Source of the DNA: Actinomyces oris
GTDB lineage: Bacteria > Actinomycetota > Actinomycetes > Actinomycetales > Actinomycetaceae
Reading direction: 5' to 3'
Assembly: GCF_001937445.1 (NCBI RefSeq)
Contig: NZ_MSKS01000030.1
Span: 1 to 33,999 of the forward strand
DNA: 33,999 bases
Part shown: in pieces, positions 25,718 through 33,991 of the stretch
Layout: every line of letters starts with the position of its first letter
Numbering within the stretch: position 1 is the stretch's first letter
Position numbers and translations under genes: made by a program
Notes under the pieces: generated by a model
What the model was told of the DNA's origin: nothing
What the model saw: the letters and a program-made list of their open reading frames with translations, nothing else
The model's database searches: none

Positions 25718-26761
25718 GTGCCCCTGAGCCCCACCGCCCCCGACCCGCGTGGCGCGGACGAGCGCCCCGCCCTCATCCTGGCCAACCTCGGCACGCCAGC
25801 GGCCCCCACGGCCAGGGCCGTCCGGCCCTTCCTGCGGGAGTTCCTCTCCGACCGCCGGATCGTTGAGACGCACTCCCTCTTGTGGCGACCCGTCCTGGAA
25901 GGCATCATCCTGCGGGTGCGCCCTCGCGCGTCAGCGGCGAAGTACGCCACCATCTGGCGCCCCGGCGAGGAGACCAGCCGCTCCGGCTCCCCGCTCATGC
26001 ACTACAGCGAGCGACAGGGCGAGCTGCTCCAGGAAGAGCTCGGCGAATCAGTCCAGGTGCGTGTCGCCATGCGCTACGGGCAGCCGGCCCTACGCCGCGT
26101 CATGGGTGAGCTCATGGAGGCCGGCTGCCACAGGATCGCCCTCATCCCGCTCTACCCGCAGTACGCGGCCTCCTCGGCCGGCACCGTCGTCGATGAGGCC
26201 GCCCGCTTCATCCTGGCCTCCCGCAACCAGCCCGAGCTGCGCACTATCCGCTCCTTCGAGACGGCGCCTGCCTACATCGAGGCCCTCGCCACCGCCCTGG
26301 AGCAGCACTGGCAGGTCCACGGCCGCCCCGACCCGGCCGCCGGCGAGCGCCTCCTGCTGTCCTTCCACTCCATACCCCAGGCCATGCACGACGCCGGAGA
26401 CCCCTACCGCGCCGAGTGCGAGCGCACCGCCCAGCTCCTCTCACGGCGGCTCGACCTGCCCGAGGGACTCGCCGAGCTCACCTTCCAGTCCGTCTTCGGA
26501 CCTGCCGCCTGGATCGGGCCGGCCACCATTGACACAGTCAGCGAGCCCGGCCGCGCCGGCTGCCCCCGCCTCGACGTCATCTGCCCCGGCTTCGTCTCCG
26601 ACTGCCTGGAGACTCTCGAGGAGATCAACCAGCTCAACCGCGAGACCTTCACCACTGCTGGGGGCGGCAGCTTCCACTACGTCCCCTGGGGCAACGACTC
26701 CGACGGCGCCATCGCCACCCTGGCTCAGCAGGCCAGAAAGGTGCTGGCCGGCTGGATCTGA
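25718..26761 (+). CDS. hemH: Ferrochelatase, resembling the proteobacterial type
   Basis: Ferrochelatase inserts ferrous iron into a porphyrin. The 347-residue protein has the active-site His H217 in LSFHSIP and the acidic E298 in CPGFVSDCLETLEEI, together with LANLGTP at the N-terminus, IPLYPQYAASSAGT, and LTFQSVFGPAAW. The latter segments, and NRETF..AGG..F.Y.P..N at the C-terminus, follow the enterobacterial HemH pattern rather than the actinobacterial coproporphyrin ferrochelatase. No other heme synthesis gene is adjacent. The GTG at 25718 has AAGGA 5 bases upstream. A -10-like TAGAGT lies at 25653. Base composition matches the surroundings, so any transfer would be old. Confidence 0.93.
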   Translation: MPLSPTAPDPRGADERPALILANLGTPAAPTARAVRPFLREFLSDRRIVETHSLLWRPVLEGIILRVRPRASAAKYATIWRPGEETSRSGSPLMHYSERQGELLQEELGESVQVRVAMRYGQPALRRVMGELMEAGCHRIALIPLYPQYAASSAGTVVDEAARFILASRNQPELRTIRSFETAPAYIEALATALEQHWQVHGRPDPAAGERLLLSFHSIPQAMHDAGDPYRAECERTAQLLSRRLDLPEGLAELTFQSVFGPAAWIGPATIDTVSEPGRAGCPRLDVICPGFVSDCLETLEEINQLNRETFTTAGGGSFHYVPWGNDSDGAIATLAQQARKVLAGWI

Positions 26762-26897
26762 GCCCGGCGCGGCCCCCATGGCCGCAGCAGGCCGGGAAGT
26801 CGGTCTCAACACGAGAGACCACATGCCCTCACCGGGGAAGCTGATGCCCGGGGCGGTATGGTGACGCGAACAGTCCCGATTCTGTGAGGAAGTTGCC

Positions 26898-28319
26898 GTG
26901 CATCTTGAGTGGTGGTCCGTCCTGCCCTTCGCGGGCATGCTCGCCTGCATCGCCGTCCTGCCGCTGATCCCGGCCACAGCCCACTGGTGGGAGAAGCACT
27001 CCAGCCAGCTGATCGTCGCCGTGGGCCTGGGGGTGCCGGTGGCCGCCTGGATGTGGGTCGCCCTGGGCTGGCCGTCCGTCTTCGCGGCCGTGGTGGAGTA
27101 CTTCCAGTTCATCTGCCTGCTGCTGGCCCTGTTCGTCGTCTCCGGAGGCATTTTCCTCAAAGGTGACATCCGGGCCACGCCCCGCAACAACACGATCTTC
27201 CTGGCCATCGGTGGAGTCCTTGCCTCCTTCGTGGGCACCACCGGCGCCGCCATGCTCCTCATCCGGCCCCTGCTGGCCACCAACAAGGAGCGCCACTACC
27301 GCGTGCACACGGTGCTGTACACGATCTTCATCGTGGCCAACTGCGGCGGACTCCTCACACCCCTGGGCGACCCGCCCCTGTTCCTGGGCTTCCTGCGCGG
27401 GGTGCCCTTCACCTGGACCTTCAACCTCCTGCGCGAGTACCTCTTCGTCAACGTCATGCTGCTGGTGAGCTACTATGCCCTGGACTCCTACTACTACTCC
27501 CAGGAGCCCGCCAAGGCCGTGCACGACGACGACACCGAGGTCGAGCCCCTGGGCCTCAAGGGCTCGCTCAACTTCGTCTTCTTCGCCGTCATCATCGCCG
27601 CCGTCGCCTTCGCCCCCTCCATCGACGCTCACGCCATCGAGGAGGGGCACGCCGCCCTGGGTGACTGGATCCCCGTGCGCGAGTTCATCATGCTCGCCTC
27701 CGCGGCCGGCTCTTACTTCCTGGGCAGCCGCGAGGCCCGCTTCAAGGACAACCAGTTCACCTGGGGCCCCATCGCCGAGGTCGCCATCCTGTTCATCGGC
27801 ATCTTCCTCACCATGATCCCGGCCCTGCACTACCTCGACGAGGTCGCTGGCTCGCTGCCGCTCAACGAGGTCACCTTCTTCATCTTCACCGGGGGGCTCT
27901 CCTCCGTCCTGGACAACGCCCCCACCTACGCGACCTTCTTCGAGATGGCCGGCAAGGTCCCCCACCCCGGCGGCATGGACGTGGCCGGGATTCCCCACCT
28001 CTACCTCGTGTCCATCTCGCTGGGGGCCGTCCTGTGCGGTGCCATCACCTACATCGGCAACGGCCCGAACTTCATGGTCAAGTCCGTCGCCGAGTCCGAC
28101 GGCGTCGAGATGCCCAGCTTCGGCGGCTACGTGGGGCGCTCCATGAAGCACCTGGTGCCGATCATCGCCGCCATGGTCCTGCTCTTCATCGCCCCGGGCC
28201 TCCTGTGGAAGATCCTGGGCGGAGTGCTCACCGTGGGACTGCTGGCGCTCGACGCCCGCCTGCTGTCCCAGTCCCGCCGCCTGGCCCTGGCTGACCAGAC
28301 CGAGGACGCTGAGGGCTGA
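26898..28319 (+). CDS. Ion transporter of the ArsB/NhaD superfamily, probable sodium/proton antiporter
   Basis: The 473-residue protein has about 11 to 13 hydrophobic segments. Conserved stretches in the first half (ASFVGTTGAAMLLIRPLL, then NCGGLLTPLGDPPLFLGFLRG) and the second half (FIFTGGLSSVLDNAPTYATFFE, then GAITYIGNGPNFMVKS) form the inverted-repeat hairpins typical of the ion-transporter superfamily. They fit NhaD-type Na+/H+ antiporters best; a dicarboxylate or arsenite substrate cannot be excluded. The GTG at 26898 has GAGGA 7 bases upstream. A possible -10, TATGGT, lies at 26857. It converges with the DUF3097 gene. Confidence 0.88.
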   Translation: MHLEWWSVLPFAGMLACIAVLPLIPATAHWWEKHSSQLIVAVGLGVPVAAWMWVALGWPSVFAAVVEYFQFICLLLALFVVSGGIFLKGDIRATPRNNTIFLAIGGVLASFVGTTGAAMLLIRPLLATNKERHYRVHTVLYTIFIVANCGGLLTPLGDPPLFLGFLRGVPFTWTFNLLREYLFVNVMLLVSYYALDSYYYSQEPAKAVHDDDTEVEPLGLKGSLNFVFFAVIIAAVAFAPSIDAHAIEEGHAALGDWIPVREFIMLASAAGSYFLGSREARFKDNQFTWGPIAEVAILFIGIFLTMIPALHYLDEVAGSLPLNEVTFFIFTGGLSSVLDNAPTYATFFEMAGKVPHPGGMDVAGIPHLYLVSISLGAVLCGAITYIGNGPNFMVKSVAESDGVEMPSFGGYVGRSMKHLVPIIAAMVLLFIAPGLLWKILGGVLTVGLLALDARLLSQSRRLALADQTEDAEG

Positions 28320-28350
28320 GCCGCCCTGCCCTCATGAGCCGTCTCCGGCC

Positions 28351-29427
28351 TCAGCGCGTTCCTGGGGCGGTGACGAAGTCAATGAGCTCCTCCATGCGGC
28401 CCAGCAGGCTCGGCTCGAGGTCCTTGTAGGAGCGCACCGTCGCCAGGATGCGTTGCCAGCCCCGGGCGATGTCGGCCTGGGTGGCGTGCGGCCAGCCCAG
28501 GGCCTCCAGGGTGCCGTGCTTGATGTCGGTGCCCCGCGGGATGTCCGGCCAACGCTCCAGGCCCACCCGGGCCGGCTTGACCGCCTGCCACACGTCCACA
28601 TACGGGTGCCCCAGGACCAGCACGTTCTCCCCACCGGGCATCTCGGACACCCGCTGGGCGATCCGTGACTCCTTGGAACCGGCCACCAGGTGGTCCACGA
28701 GGACGCCGGCCCGCCGTTCGGGGGCCGGGCCGAAGTCGGCCATGACCTCCTCGAGGTTGTCGACGCCGTCGAGCATGAGGACGACGACGCCCTCGTGGCG
28801 CAGGTCGTCACCCCAGACCTTCTCCACCAGCTCGGCGTCGTGCTTGCCCTCCACCCAGATGCGCGAGGCGCGCGCCACCTTGGCCCGCTCGCCCTCGACC
28901 GCGTAGGAGCCTGAGGCCGTCAGTCGTCTCCCGGCGGCGCTCACCGCTCCGGTGGGCGTGCGCCTGCGCGCCACGGGCGGGTCCAGGATCACCGGGCGGC
29001 CCTCGATCCAGAACCCCGGCCCCAGGGCGAAGCCGCGGCGCACGCCGTGACGGTCCTCCAGGACCACGACGTGCTGACCGCCCGACTTCTCCACCGCCAC
29101 CGCAGCCCCGACGAACCCGGTCTGGCGATCCTCGACCACCAGTCCCGGCGTCACCGGCACGTGCACCGACTCCGGGCGTATAGCGCTGGGCCCCGTGCGG
29201 TGCGGGTTGACCGACAGGACGTCCCCGCCGTAGCGGTCACTCGACGACGGCCTGCGGGCAACGGACCTGCTCACAGCCGCCCCACCGCGCGAGCGCGAAC
29301 CAGCCGGGGCTCCCTGCGCCTGCTGCTTCTGCTCGGCCTCGGCGCGAGCCCTCAGGGCGGCGCGGCGGGCGGAAGTCGATCCGGGGACGGGGGAGCGGTA
29401 CGGGGCGGGCGTGTTCACCCTCGGCAC
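28351..29427 (-). CDS. DUF3097 family protein
   Basis: The 358-residue protein matches the actinobacterial DUF3097 family: RYGGDVL, GFVGAAVAVE, LGPGFWIEG, then SRIWVEGKHDAELVEKVWGD, VLMLDGVDN, LVDHLVAGSKESRIA, LGHPYVDVWQAVKP and, at the end, DLEPSLLGRMEELIDFVT. The VEGKHDAE and LDGVDN pair resembles the acidic core of a TOPRIM fold, so a nucleic-acid-linked activity is possible; this is an inference. The N-terminal 60 residues are Ala/Arg/Ser-rich and probably disordered. The GTG at 29427 is the furthest upstream start with no good ribosome-binding site; a GTG at 29418 is close by. It is divergent from hrcA, with a CIRCE element in between. Confidence 0.87.
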   Translation of the reverse strand: MPRVNTPAPYRSPVPGSTSARRAALRARAEAEQKQQAQGAPAGSRSRGGAAVSRSVARRPSSSDRYGGDVLSVNPHRTGPSAIRPESVHVPVTPGLVVEDRQTGFVGAAVAVEKSGGQHVVVLEDRHGVRRGFALGPGFWIEGRPVILDPPVARRRTPTGAVSAAGRRLTASGSYAVEGERAKVARASRIWVEGKHDAELVEKVWGDDLRHEGVVVLMLDGVDNLEEVMADFGPAPERRAGVLVDHLVAGSKESRIAQRVSEMPGGENVLVLGHPYVDVWQAVKPARVGLERWPDIPRGTDIKHGTLEALGWPHATQADIARGWQRILATVRSYKDLEPSLLGRMEELIDFVTAPGTR

Positions 29428-29481
29428 GGTAGGGGAAACTCACGGTCCGCCGGCGGTGGACCCGCCGGACCACAGCGTAGG

Positions 29482-29508
29482 ATGGCACTCACGTGGGGTG
29501 AGTGCTAA
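29482..29508. promoter_or_regulatory. CIRCE operator upstream of hrcA
   Basis: ATGGCACTC, a 9-nt spacer and GAGTGCTAA match the CIRCE consensus TTAGCACTC-N9-GAGTGCTAA in 7 of 9 left positions and 9 of 9 right positions. It overlaps the end of TAGGAT (29478-29483), a probable hrcA -10. Binding of HrcA would therefore block its own transcription and that of dnaJ. An imperfect 10-bp stem lies just upstream (29444-29472). Confidence 0.92.
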
Positions 29509-29597
29509 TCGCTGGCCGCACCCCACCGGTGTGCGGGCGGCCTGTCGCCCGGCACCGGCACTGATCGCGTCTCGGCACTGATGAGGGAGGAGGACCC

Positions 29598-30683
29598 GTG
29601 GCCAACGACCGACGTCTCAAGGTCCTGTCCGCCATCGTCACCGACTACGTGCGCACGCGCGAGCCCGTAGGGTCCAAGGCCCTCGTGGAGCGCTACCGGC
29701 TGGGCGTGTCCCCGGCGACCATCCGCAACGACATGGCGGCCCTGGAGGACGAGGGCTACATCCACCAGCCGCACACCTCGGCCGGGCGCGTGCCCACCCA
29801 GAAGGGCTACCGGCTCTTCGTCGACGAAGTCGCCCGCATCAAGCCCCTCTCGGCGCCCGAGCGGGCCGCCATCACCGCGCTCCTGTCCGGGGCGGTCGAC
29901 CTGGAGCAGGTCGTGGCTCGCACCGTGCGGGCACTGGCCCAGCTGACCGGCCAGCTCGCCGTCGTCGAGTACCCGAGCCTGCGGTACGCGGCCCTCCAGC
30001 ACCTCGAGCTCGTGGCCCTGGGGCCCGAGCGCGTCCTGCTGGTCATCATCACCGACACCGGCCGCGTCGACCAGCGCACCGTGACCCTCAGGCCCAGGGG
30101 CACTCTGAGCTCTCGCCATGACGGGGGCTTCGATATCGCCGACGTCGTCGACCCCCTCGTCCTGGAGCGCCTGCGCACCCGGCTCAACGGTGCTCTCGCG
30201 GGCCGCCGGGCCGCCGACGTCGCCCCGATCCTGGCCACCCTGGCCGAGCAGGCGTCCGCCGACGAGCGCCTCCTGCTCGAGGCCGTCTCCGACGAGCTCA
30301 TCGCCGCCCTGCGCCCCGACGCGGAGGAGCGCCTCGTTGTCGCCGGGACCGCGAACCTGGCCCGCGCCACCCCCGACTTCTCCTCCCTGGGTCCGCTCCT
30401 GGACGCCGTCGAGGAGCAGGTGGTGCTGCTGCGCCTGTTCACCGCTGCCGACGACGCCCCGACCGGCGAGAACCGGATGCGCGTGAGCATCGGCTCGGAG
30501 AACAACGACGACGCCCTGGCCGAGGCTTCCGTCGTCACCGCCACCTACGGGCCGGGAACCGGTGAGGCCGTCGCCCACCTCGGGGTCATCGGCCCCACCC
30601 GCATGGACTACCCGGCCACCATGACCGCCGTACGGGCCGTGGCCCGCTACCTGTCCCGGTTCCTGTCCCCACCGGAGACGTGA
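29598..30683 (+). CDS. hrcA: Heat-shock repressor HrcA
   Basis: HrcA represses class I heat-shock genes by binding CIRCE. The 361-residue protein has the N-terminal winged helix with [44 protein letters not shown] and the GAF-like middle and C-terminal domains ending in [26 protein letters not shown]. The GTG at 29598 has AGGGAGGAGG a few bases upstream. A near-consensus CIRCE lies about 90 bp upstream, so autoregulation is expected. The gene order hrcA-dnaJ, 58 bp apart, is the standard actinobacterial arrangement. Confidence 0.96.
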   Translation: MANDRRLKVLSAIVTDYVRTREPVGSKALVERYRLGVSPATIRNDMAALEDEGYIHQPHTSAGRVPTQKGYRLFVDEVARIKPLSAPERAAITALLSGAVDLEQVVARTVRALAQLTGQLAVVEYPSLRYAALQHLELVALGPERVLLVIITDTGRVDQRTVTLRPRGTLSSRHDGGFDIADVVDPLVLERLRTRLNGALAGRRAADVAPILATLAEQASADERLLLEAVSDELIAALRPDAEERLVVAGTANLARATPDFSSLGPLLDAVEEQVVLLRLFTAADDAPTGENRMRVSIGSENNDDALAEASVVTATYGPGTGEAVAHLGVIGPTRMDYPATMTAVRAVARYLSRFLSPPET

Positions 30684-30741
30684 GAACCGACCCGCCCCCA
30701 AACATCCACCGAAGAAGTCGTAGCCGTAAAGGAAGAACGCA

Positions 30742-31866
30742 GTGAGCAACTACTACGAGGTCCTCGGCGTCAGCCGTGACGCCAGCCCCGAGGAGATCAA
30801 GAAGGCCTACCGCAAGAAGGCCCGCCAGCTGCACCCCGACGTCGCCGGCCCCGGCCACGAGGACGAGTTCAAGGAGGTCTCCACAGCCTACGAGGTCCTC
30901 TCCGACCCCGATAAGCGCCAGATGTACGACCTGGGCGGGGAGGACGCCGTGCGAGGCGGCGGCGGATTCGGCGGGGGCTTCGCCGGAGCTGACTTCGGCG
31001 ACCTGGGCGGCATCTTCCAGTCCTTCTTCGGCGGGGGAGCGGCCAGCCGCGGACCGGCCTCCCGGGCCCGACGCGGCCAGGACTCGCTCGTGGCCGTGGA
31101 CGTGGAGCTCTCCGACGTCGCCTTCGGGGCGACCCGATCAGTACCCATCGACACCTACGTCACCTGCACCGCCTGCGAGGGCTCCTGCTGCGCGCCGGGC
31201 ACCGAGCCGGTCACCTGCTCCCAGTGCAACGGTGTCGGCAACGTCCAGCGCATGACCCGCACCCTCCTGGGGCAGGTGATGACATCCTCACCCTGCCCGG
31301 GCTGCCAGGGCTATGGCACCGTCATCGTCACCCCCTGCAAGGACTGCTCCGGCGAGGGCCGCACCCGGGTGCGCCAGGACCTGGAGGTCTCCATCCCCGC
31401 CGGGGTGTCCACCGGGACCCGCATCCGCATGTCGGGACGCGGCGAGGCCGGCCCGGCCGGCGGCCCCAACGGCGACCTCTACCTGGAGATCCACGAGAAG
31501 CCGCACGAGTTCCTCGAGCGCGACGGCGACGACCTCTACACCGAGCTGCGCGTGCCCATGACCGCGGCCGCCCTGGGCGCCGTCTTCCCGCTGCAGACCC
31601 TCGACGGCGAGCAGAACGTCACCGTCAAGGCCGGCAGCCAGCCCGGCGACGAGGTCGTCCTCGACGGCCTGGGCGTGGGACGCCTGCGCCGCAAAGGCCG
31701 CGGGGACCTGCACGTGTCCATCGTCGTGGAGACCCCCACACGCCTGGACGACCGCCAGCGCGAGCTGCTGGCCGAGCTGGCCCGCCTGCGCGGGGAGGAC
31801 GACGTCGAGCCCGTGCGCGACTCCAGCGTCATGGGCAAGCTCAAGGAGCGCTTCTCCGGGCGCTGA
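30742..31866 (+). CDS. dnaJ: Chaperone DnaJ
   Basis: DnaJ delivers unfolded proteins to DnaK and stimulates its ATPase. The J domain has HPD at 31-33, then a Gly/Phe-rich segment (71-99) and four zinc-binding repeats: C142xxC145, C159xxC162, C185xxC188 and C199xxC202. The first repeat reads CTACEGSC rather than CxxCxGxG, so its last glycine is replaced by cysteine. The C-terminal substrate-binding domains are complete (374 residues). It is probably a second DnaJ of the dnaJ2 type, which usually follows hrcA. The GTG at 30742 has AAGGAA about 8 bases upstream. Confidence 0.96.
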   Translation: MSNYYEVLGVSRDASPEEIKKAYRKKARQLHPDVAGPGHEDEFKEVSTAYEVLSDPDKRQMYDLGGEDAVRGGGGFGGGFAGADFGDLGGIFQSFFGGGAASRGPASRARRGQDSLVAVDVELSDVAFGATRSVPIDTYVTCTACEGSCCAPGTEPVTCSQCNGVGNVQRMTRTLLGQVMTSSPCPGCQGYGTVIVTPCKDCSGEGRTRVRQDLEVSIPAGVSTGTRIRMSGRGEAGPAGGPNGDLYLEIHEKPHEFLERDGDDLYTELRVPMTAAALGAVFPLQTLDGEQNVTVKAGSQPGDEVVLDGLGVGRLRRKGRGDLHVSIVVETPTRLDDRQRELLAELARLRGEDDVEPVRDSSVMGKLKERFSGR

Positions 31867-31885
31867 GCGCTACCTGGCGGCTGGG

Positions 31886-31905
31886 CGGCGGCTTGCGGAC
31901 CGCCG
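31886..31905. terminator. Hairpin between the convergent dnaJ and yggS-type genes
   Basis: CGGCGG (31886-31891) and CCGCCG (31900-31905) form a 6-bp stem with an 8-nt loop in the 40-bp gap. It could serve both converging genes; only TT follows on the plus strand. Confidence 0.4.
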
Positions 31906-31906
31906 T

Positions 31907-32722
31907 TCAGCTGCTGGCCGGCGGCTGGTCGGTGCGAGGTGACTCGGGCCAGTAGTGGGAGTCGGGGGTGGCCCGGGCCCCGAAGATCGCCTGGCCCACC
32001 CGCACGCAGGTGGAGCCGCCCTCGATGGCGGCCTCGAAGTCCCCGCTCATCCCCATCGACAGCAGCCCGTCGCCGACGGTGCCCGCCTGGAGGGCTGCGT
32101 CGCGCAGCCGGCGCATGATGCTGAAGCACTCGCGCACCCGTGCCTCGTCACTGGTGTTGGCGGCCAGGGTCATGAGCCCGCGCACCCGCAGCGAGGAGTA
32201 GGCCGGCAGCTCCGCGAGGAAGTCGGCGACGTCGGCCGGCTCCAGCCCGAACTTGCTGGGCTCGCCCGAGGAGTTGACCTGCACGTAGACGTCCAGGCCG
32301 CGCCCGGCCGCCTGGAGACGCCGGTCGAGGGCCTCGGCCAGGCGCAGGGAGTCCAGGGCCTGGAACTCGTCGGCGAAGGCGGCCACGTTCTTGGCCTTGT
32401 TCGTCTGCAGGTGGCCGATGACCGACCAGGAGATGCCCAGATCAGCCAGGTTCTCGCTCTTGCGCTGGGCCTCCTGGACCTTGTTCTCACCCATCTGGGT
32501 GATGCCCGCGGCGAAGGCGGTACGCAGGCGCTCCTCGGGGACGGTCTTGGACACCGGCAGCAGACGGATCTGGGAGGCGTCGCGGCCGGCGCGCTTCGCG
32601 GCGGCGTCGATTCGGGCGCGGACGGCATCCAGGTTGCGGCGGAAGTCCTCCACCGTGACGGCGGTGGTGTAGGCGGGGGTCGGGGACGACTGAGAGGCAT
32701 GGGCGGCTGAAGGCTCGGTCAT
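31907..32722 (-). CDS. YggS/PROSC family PLP-binding protein
   Basis: YggS-type proteins bind pyridoxal 5'-phosphate without a known catalytic reaction and help to keep the free PLP pool balanced. The PLP lysine is K59 in LLPVSKT; GENKVQEA, IGHLQTNKAK, VNSSGEPSKFGL, and the C-terminal MGMSGDFEAAIEGGSTCVRVG with AIFG are all present. The length is 271 residues, including a ~20-residue Ser/Pro-rich N-terminal tail and a short C-terminal tail. The ATG at 32722 is chosen because the frame further upstream overlaps rsmE and loses family similarity; no strong ribosome-binding site is seen. The start faces rsmE across 60 bp. Confidence 0.94.
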   Translation of the reverse strand: MTEPSAAHASQSSPTPAYTTAVTVEDFRRNLDAVRARIDAAAKRAGRDASQIRLLPVSKTVPEERLRTAFAAGITQMGENKVQEAQRKSENLADLGISWSVIGHLQTNKAKNVAAFADEFQALDSLRLAEALDRRLQAAGRGLDVYVQVNSSGEPSKFGLEPADVADFLAELPAYSSLRVRGLMTLAANTSDEARVRECFSIMRRLRDAALQAGTVGDGLLSMGMSGDFEAAIEGGSTCVRVGQAIFGARATPDSHYWPESPRTDQPPASS

Positions 32723-32746
32723 GGTTACCGACGCTAGCACCGCCGG

Positions 32747-32776
32747 CGGACACCGGTTGGATGCGGCCCGTAGGCT
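32747..32776 (+). promoter_or_regulatory. Leaderless promoter of rsmE
   Basis: CGGACA (32747-32752, 4 of 6 to TTGACA), an 18-nt spacer and TAGGCT (32771-32776). The start point predicted 7 bp further on is the G of the rsmE GTG at 32783. No Shine-Dalgarno sequence is present, in agreement with a leaderless transcript. Confidence 0.6.
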
Positions 32777-32782
32777 GGGGCC

Positions 32783-33595
32783 GTGACCGCACCCGTCTTT
32801 CTTTTCACGCCCGAGACCATTGAGCCCGCCGACGCTGTCGCATCGGCGGGGACCGGAACTGTCCTCATGCTCACCGGGCCTGAGGCCCGCCATGCCGTGA
32901 CCGTCAAGCGCCTGCGTGCTCAGGAGCGCGTGGACCTCGTTGACGGTGCAGGCCTGCGCCTGCTGTGCGAGGTGACCGGGGCCGGCGTCGGCGGTGCCAA
33001 GGACCGCCTGGCCGTGCGGGTCCTGGAGCGCGTTGAGGAGCCCGAACCGTCGCTGCGGCTGGCCCTCGTTCAGGCCCTGGCCAAGGGCGGGCGCGATGAG
33101 CAGGCCGTGGAGACCGCCACCGAGGTCGGGGTGGGGCTGGTGCTGCCCTGGCAGTCCGAGCGCTGCGTGTCCGTGTGGCAGGGGGCCAGACAGGCTAAGG
33201 GGCGTCAGCGCTGGCAGGCCACCGCCCTCCAGGCAGCCAAGCAGGCCCGTCGGGCCCGCGTGCCCGAGGTTGAGGAGGTGCGGGACACCCGCAGGTTGGC
33301 CGACTGGGTGGGGCAGACGGTTCGCAGTGGGGGAGTGGTGCTGGTCCTGCACGAGGAGGCCAGCACCCCGATCAGCACCGCGATGGAGTCGGTGCGCCTG
33401 CCCGCGCCCGGACAGGCGCCCCTGGCGCTGGCCGTCGTCGTGGGGCCCGAGGGCGGTATCAGCCCCGAGGAGACGGCGGCCCTGGAGGCCGCCGGGGCGA
33501 CGACGGTGCGGCTGGGCCCACATGTCATGCGCACCGCCTCAGCCGGCCCCGTCGCCCTGGCCGTCCTCGCCCACGCCAGCGGCCTGTGGGAGTGA
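32783..33595 (+). CDS. rsmE: 16S rRNA (uracil1498-N3)-methyltransferase RsmE
   Basis: RsmE methylates U1498 of 16S rRNA using SAM. The 270-residue protein has an N-terminal PUA-like part (HAVTVKRLRAQERVDLVDG), then the SPOUT domain: LVQALAKGGRDEQAVETATEVGV, LPWQSERCV, the VVGPEGGISPEE loop and LGPHVMRTASAGPVA, which form the SAM-binding trefoil knot. Family members usually have E or T where this has S after RTA. The GTG at 32783 is probably leaderless. A small antitoxin-like gene follows 7 bp after its stop. Confidence 0.95.
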   Translation: MTAPVFLFTPETIEPADAVASAGTGTVLMLTGPEARHAVTVKRLRAQERVDLVDGAGLRLLCEVTGAGVGGAKDRLAVRVLERVEEPEPSLRLALVQALAKGGRDEQAVETATEVGVGLVLPWQSERCVSVWQGARQAKGRQRWQATALQAAKQARRARVPEVEEVRDTRRLADWVGQTVRSGGVVLVLHEEASTPISTAMESVRLPAPGQAPLALAVVVGPEGGISPEETAALEAAGATTVRLGPHVMRTASAGPVALAVLAHASGLWE

Positions 33596-33602
33596 AACCG
33601 TA

Positions 33603-33821
33603 ATGGTGGTGAATATCGTGGTAGATGCCGGAGTTAAGGATGAACTGAAGCGACTGGCTGACGAGCGTGGAATCAGTGTGGATGCCGTCATCCGTGAACT
33701 GCTTGCCCTCGAGCGCCGAGATGACCGGTTCACTAAGCTGCGCAAGGCAATGGAGTCGAACCCGCCCGACGACTCATACATGGAAGAACTACGCGGCTGG
33801 GAGTCTGAAACCTGGGGTTGA
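33603..33821 (+). CDS. Small ribbon-helix-helix antitoxin-like protein, toxin not seen
   Basis: The 72-residue frame fits a short beta-strand (MVVNIVVDA) followed by two helices (KDELKRLADERGIS and VDAVIRELLALE), the plan of ribbon-helix-helix DNA-binding antitoxins. An acidic, Trp-rich tail (YMEELRGWESETWG) follows and would wrap a toxin partner. The codons are less GC-rich than in the neighbours (GAATATCGTGGTAG and similar), which suggests a later arrival. The ATG at 33603 lies 7 bp after the rsmE stop; an SD-like GGGAGTG lies 11 bases upstream. No toxin-sized frame with toxin motifs follows in the remaining 178 bases, so it is an orphan or its partner lies elsewhere. Confidence 0.65.
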   Translation: MVVNIVVDAGVKDELKRLADERGISVDAVIRELLALERRDDRFTKLRKAMESNPPDDSYMEELRGWESETWG

Positions 33822-33901
33822 ATTATACTTCGTTTGCAGTCATTTTAATGTAATGATGAGATTGCGTTATCTGCCTTCAGGTGGATATTGTTGTTATGTT
33901 G

Positions 33902-33991
33902 AGGCTTATTCACAGCGTCCGTCGAAGGTGCTGTGACCTGCGCAGATGCCAGTGTCGGCTAGCCCTGTGAATAAGCCTTGAGGCTTATTCA
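33902..33991. repeat. AT-rich repeat cluster: inverted and direct copies of AGGCTTATTCA
   Basis: AGGCTTATTCA occurs at 33902-33912 and 33981-33991, and its reverse complement TGAATAAGCCT at 33968-33978. The first and middle copies extend to a perfect 14-bp inverted repeat (33902-33915 with 33965-33978), enclosing 49 bp. The middle and last copies form an 11-bp stem with a 2-nt spacer. The surrounding DNA from 33822 on is clearly AT-richer than the rest and contains no recognised gene. This could be a small non-autonomous element, an attachment or replication-associated site, or the edge of an insertion beyond the window. Confidence 0.6.

Noticed and set aside
32723-33523. N-terminal extension of the YggS-type frame across rsmE
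   Set aside because: The extension overlaps the whole rsmE gene in antisense and has no similarity to the PLP family, which starts after the ATG at 32722.
33667-33936. Plus-strand frame overlapping the antitoxin-like gene and its AT-rich tail
   Set aside because: It starts inside the antitoxin gene in another frame, has no toxin motifs and ends within the repeat region; it looks like a chance frame.
33902-33991. CRISPR repeats
   Set aside because: Only three 11-base copies in mixed orientation, with unequal spacing and a 2-nt gap between two of them. No cas gene is seen.
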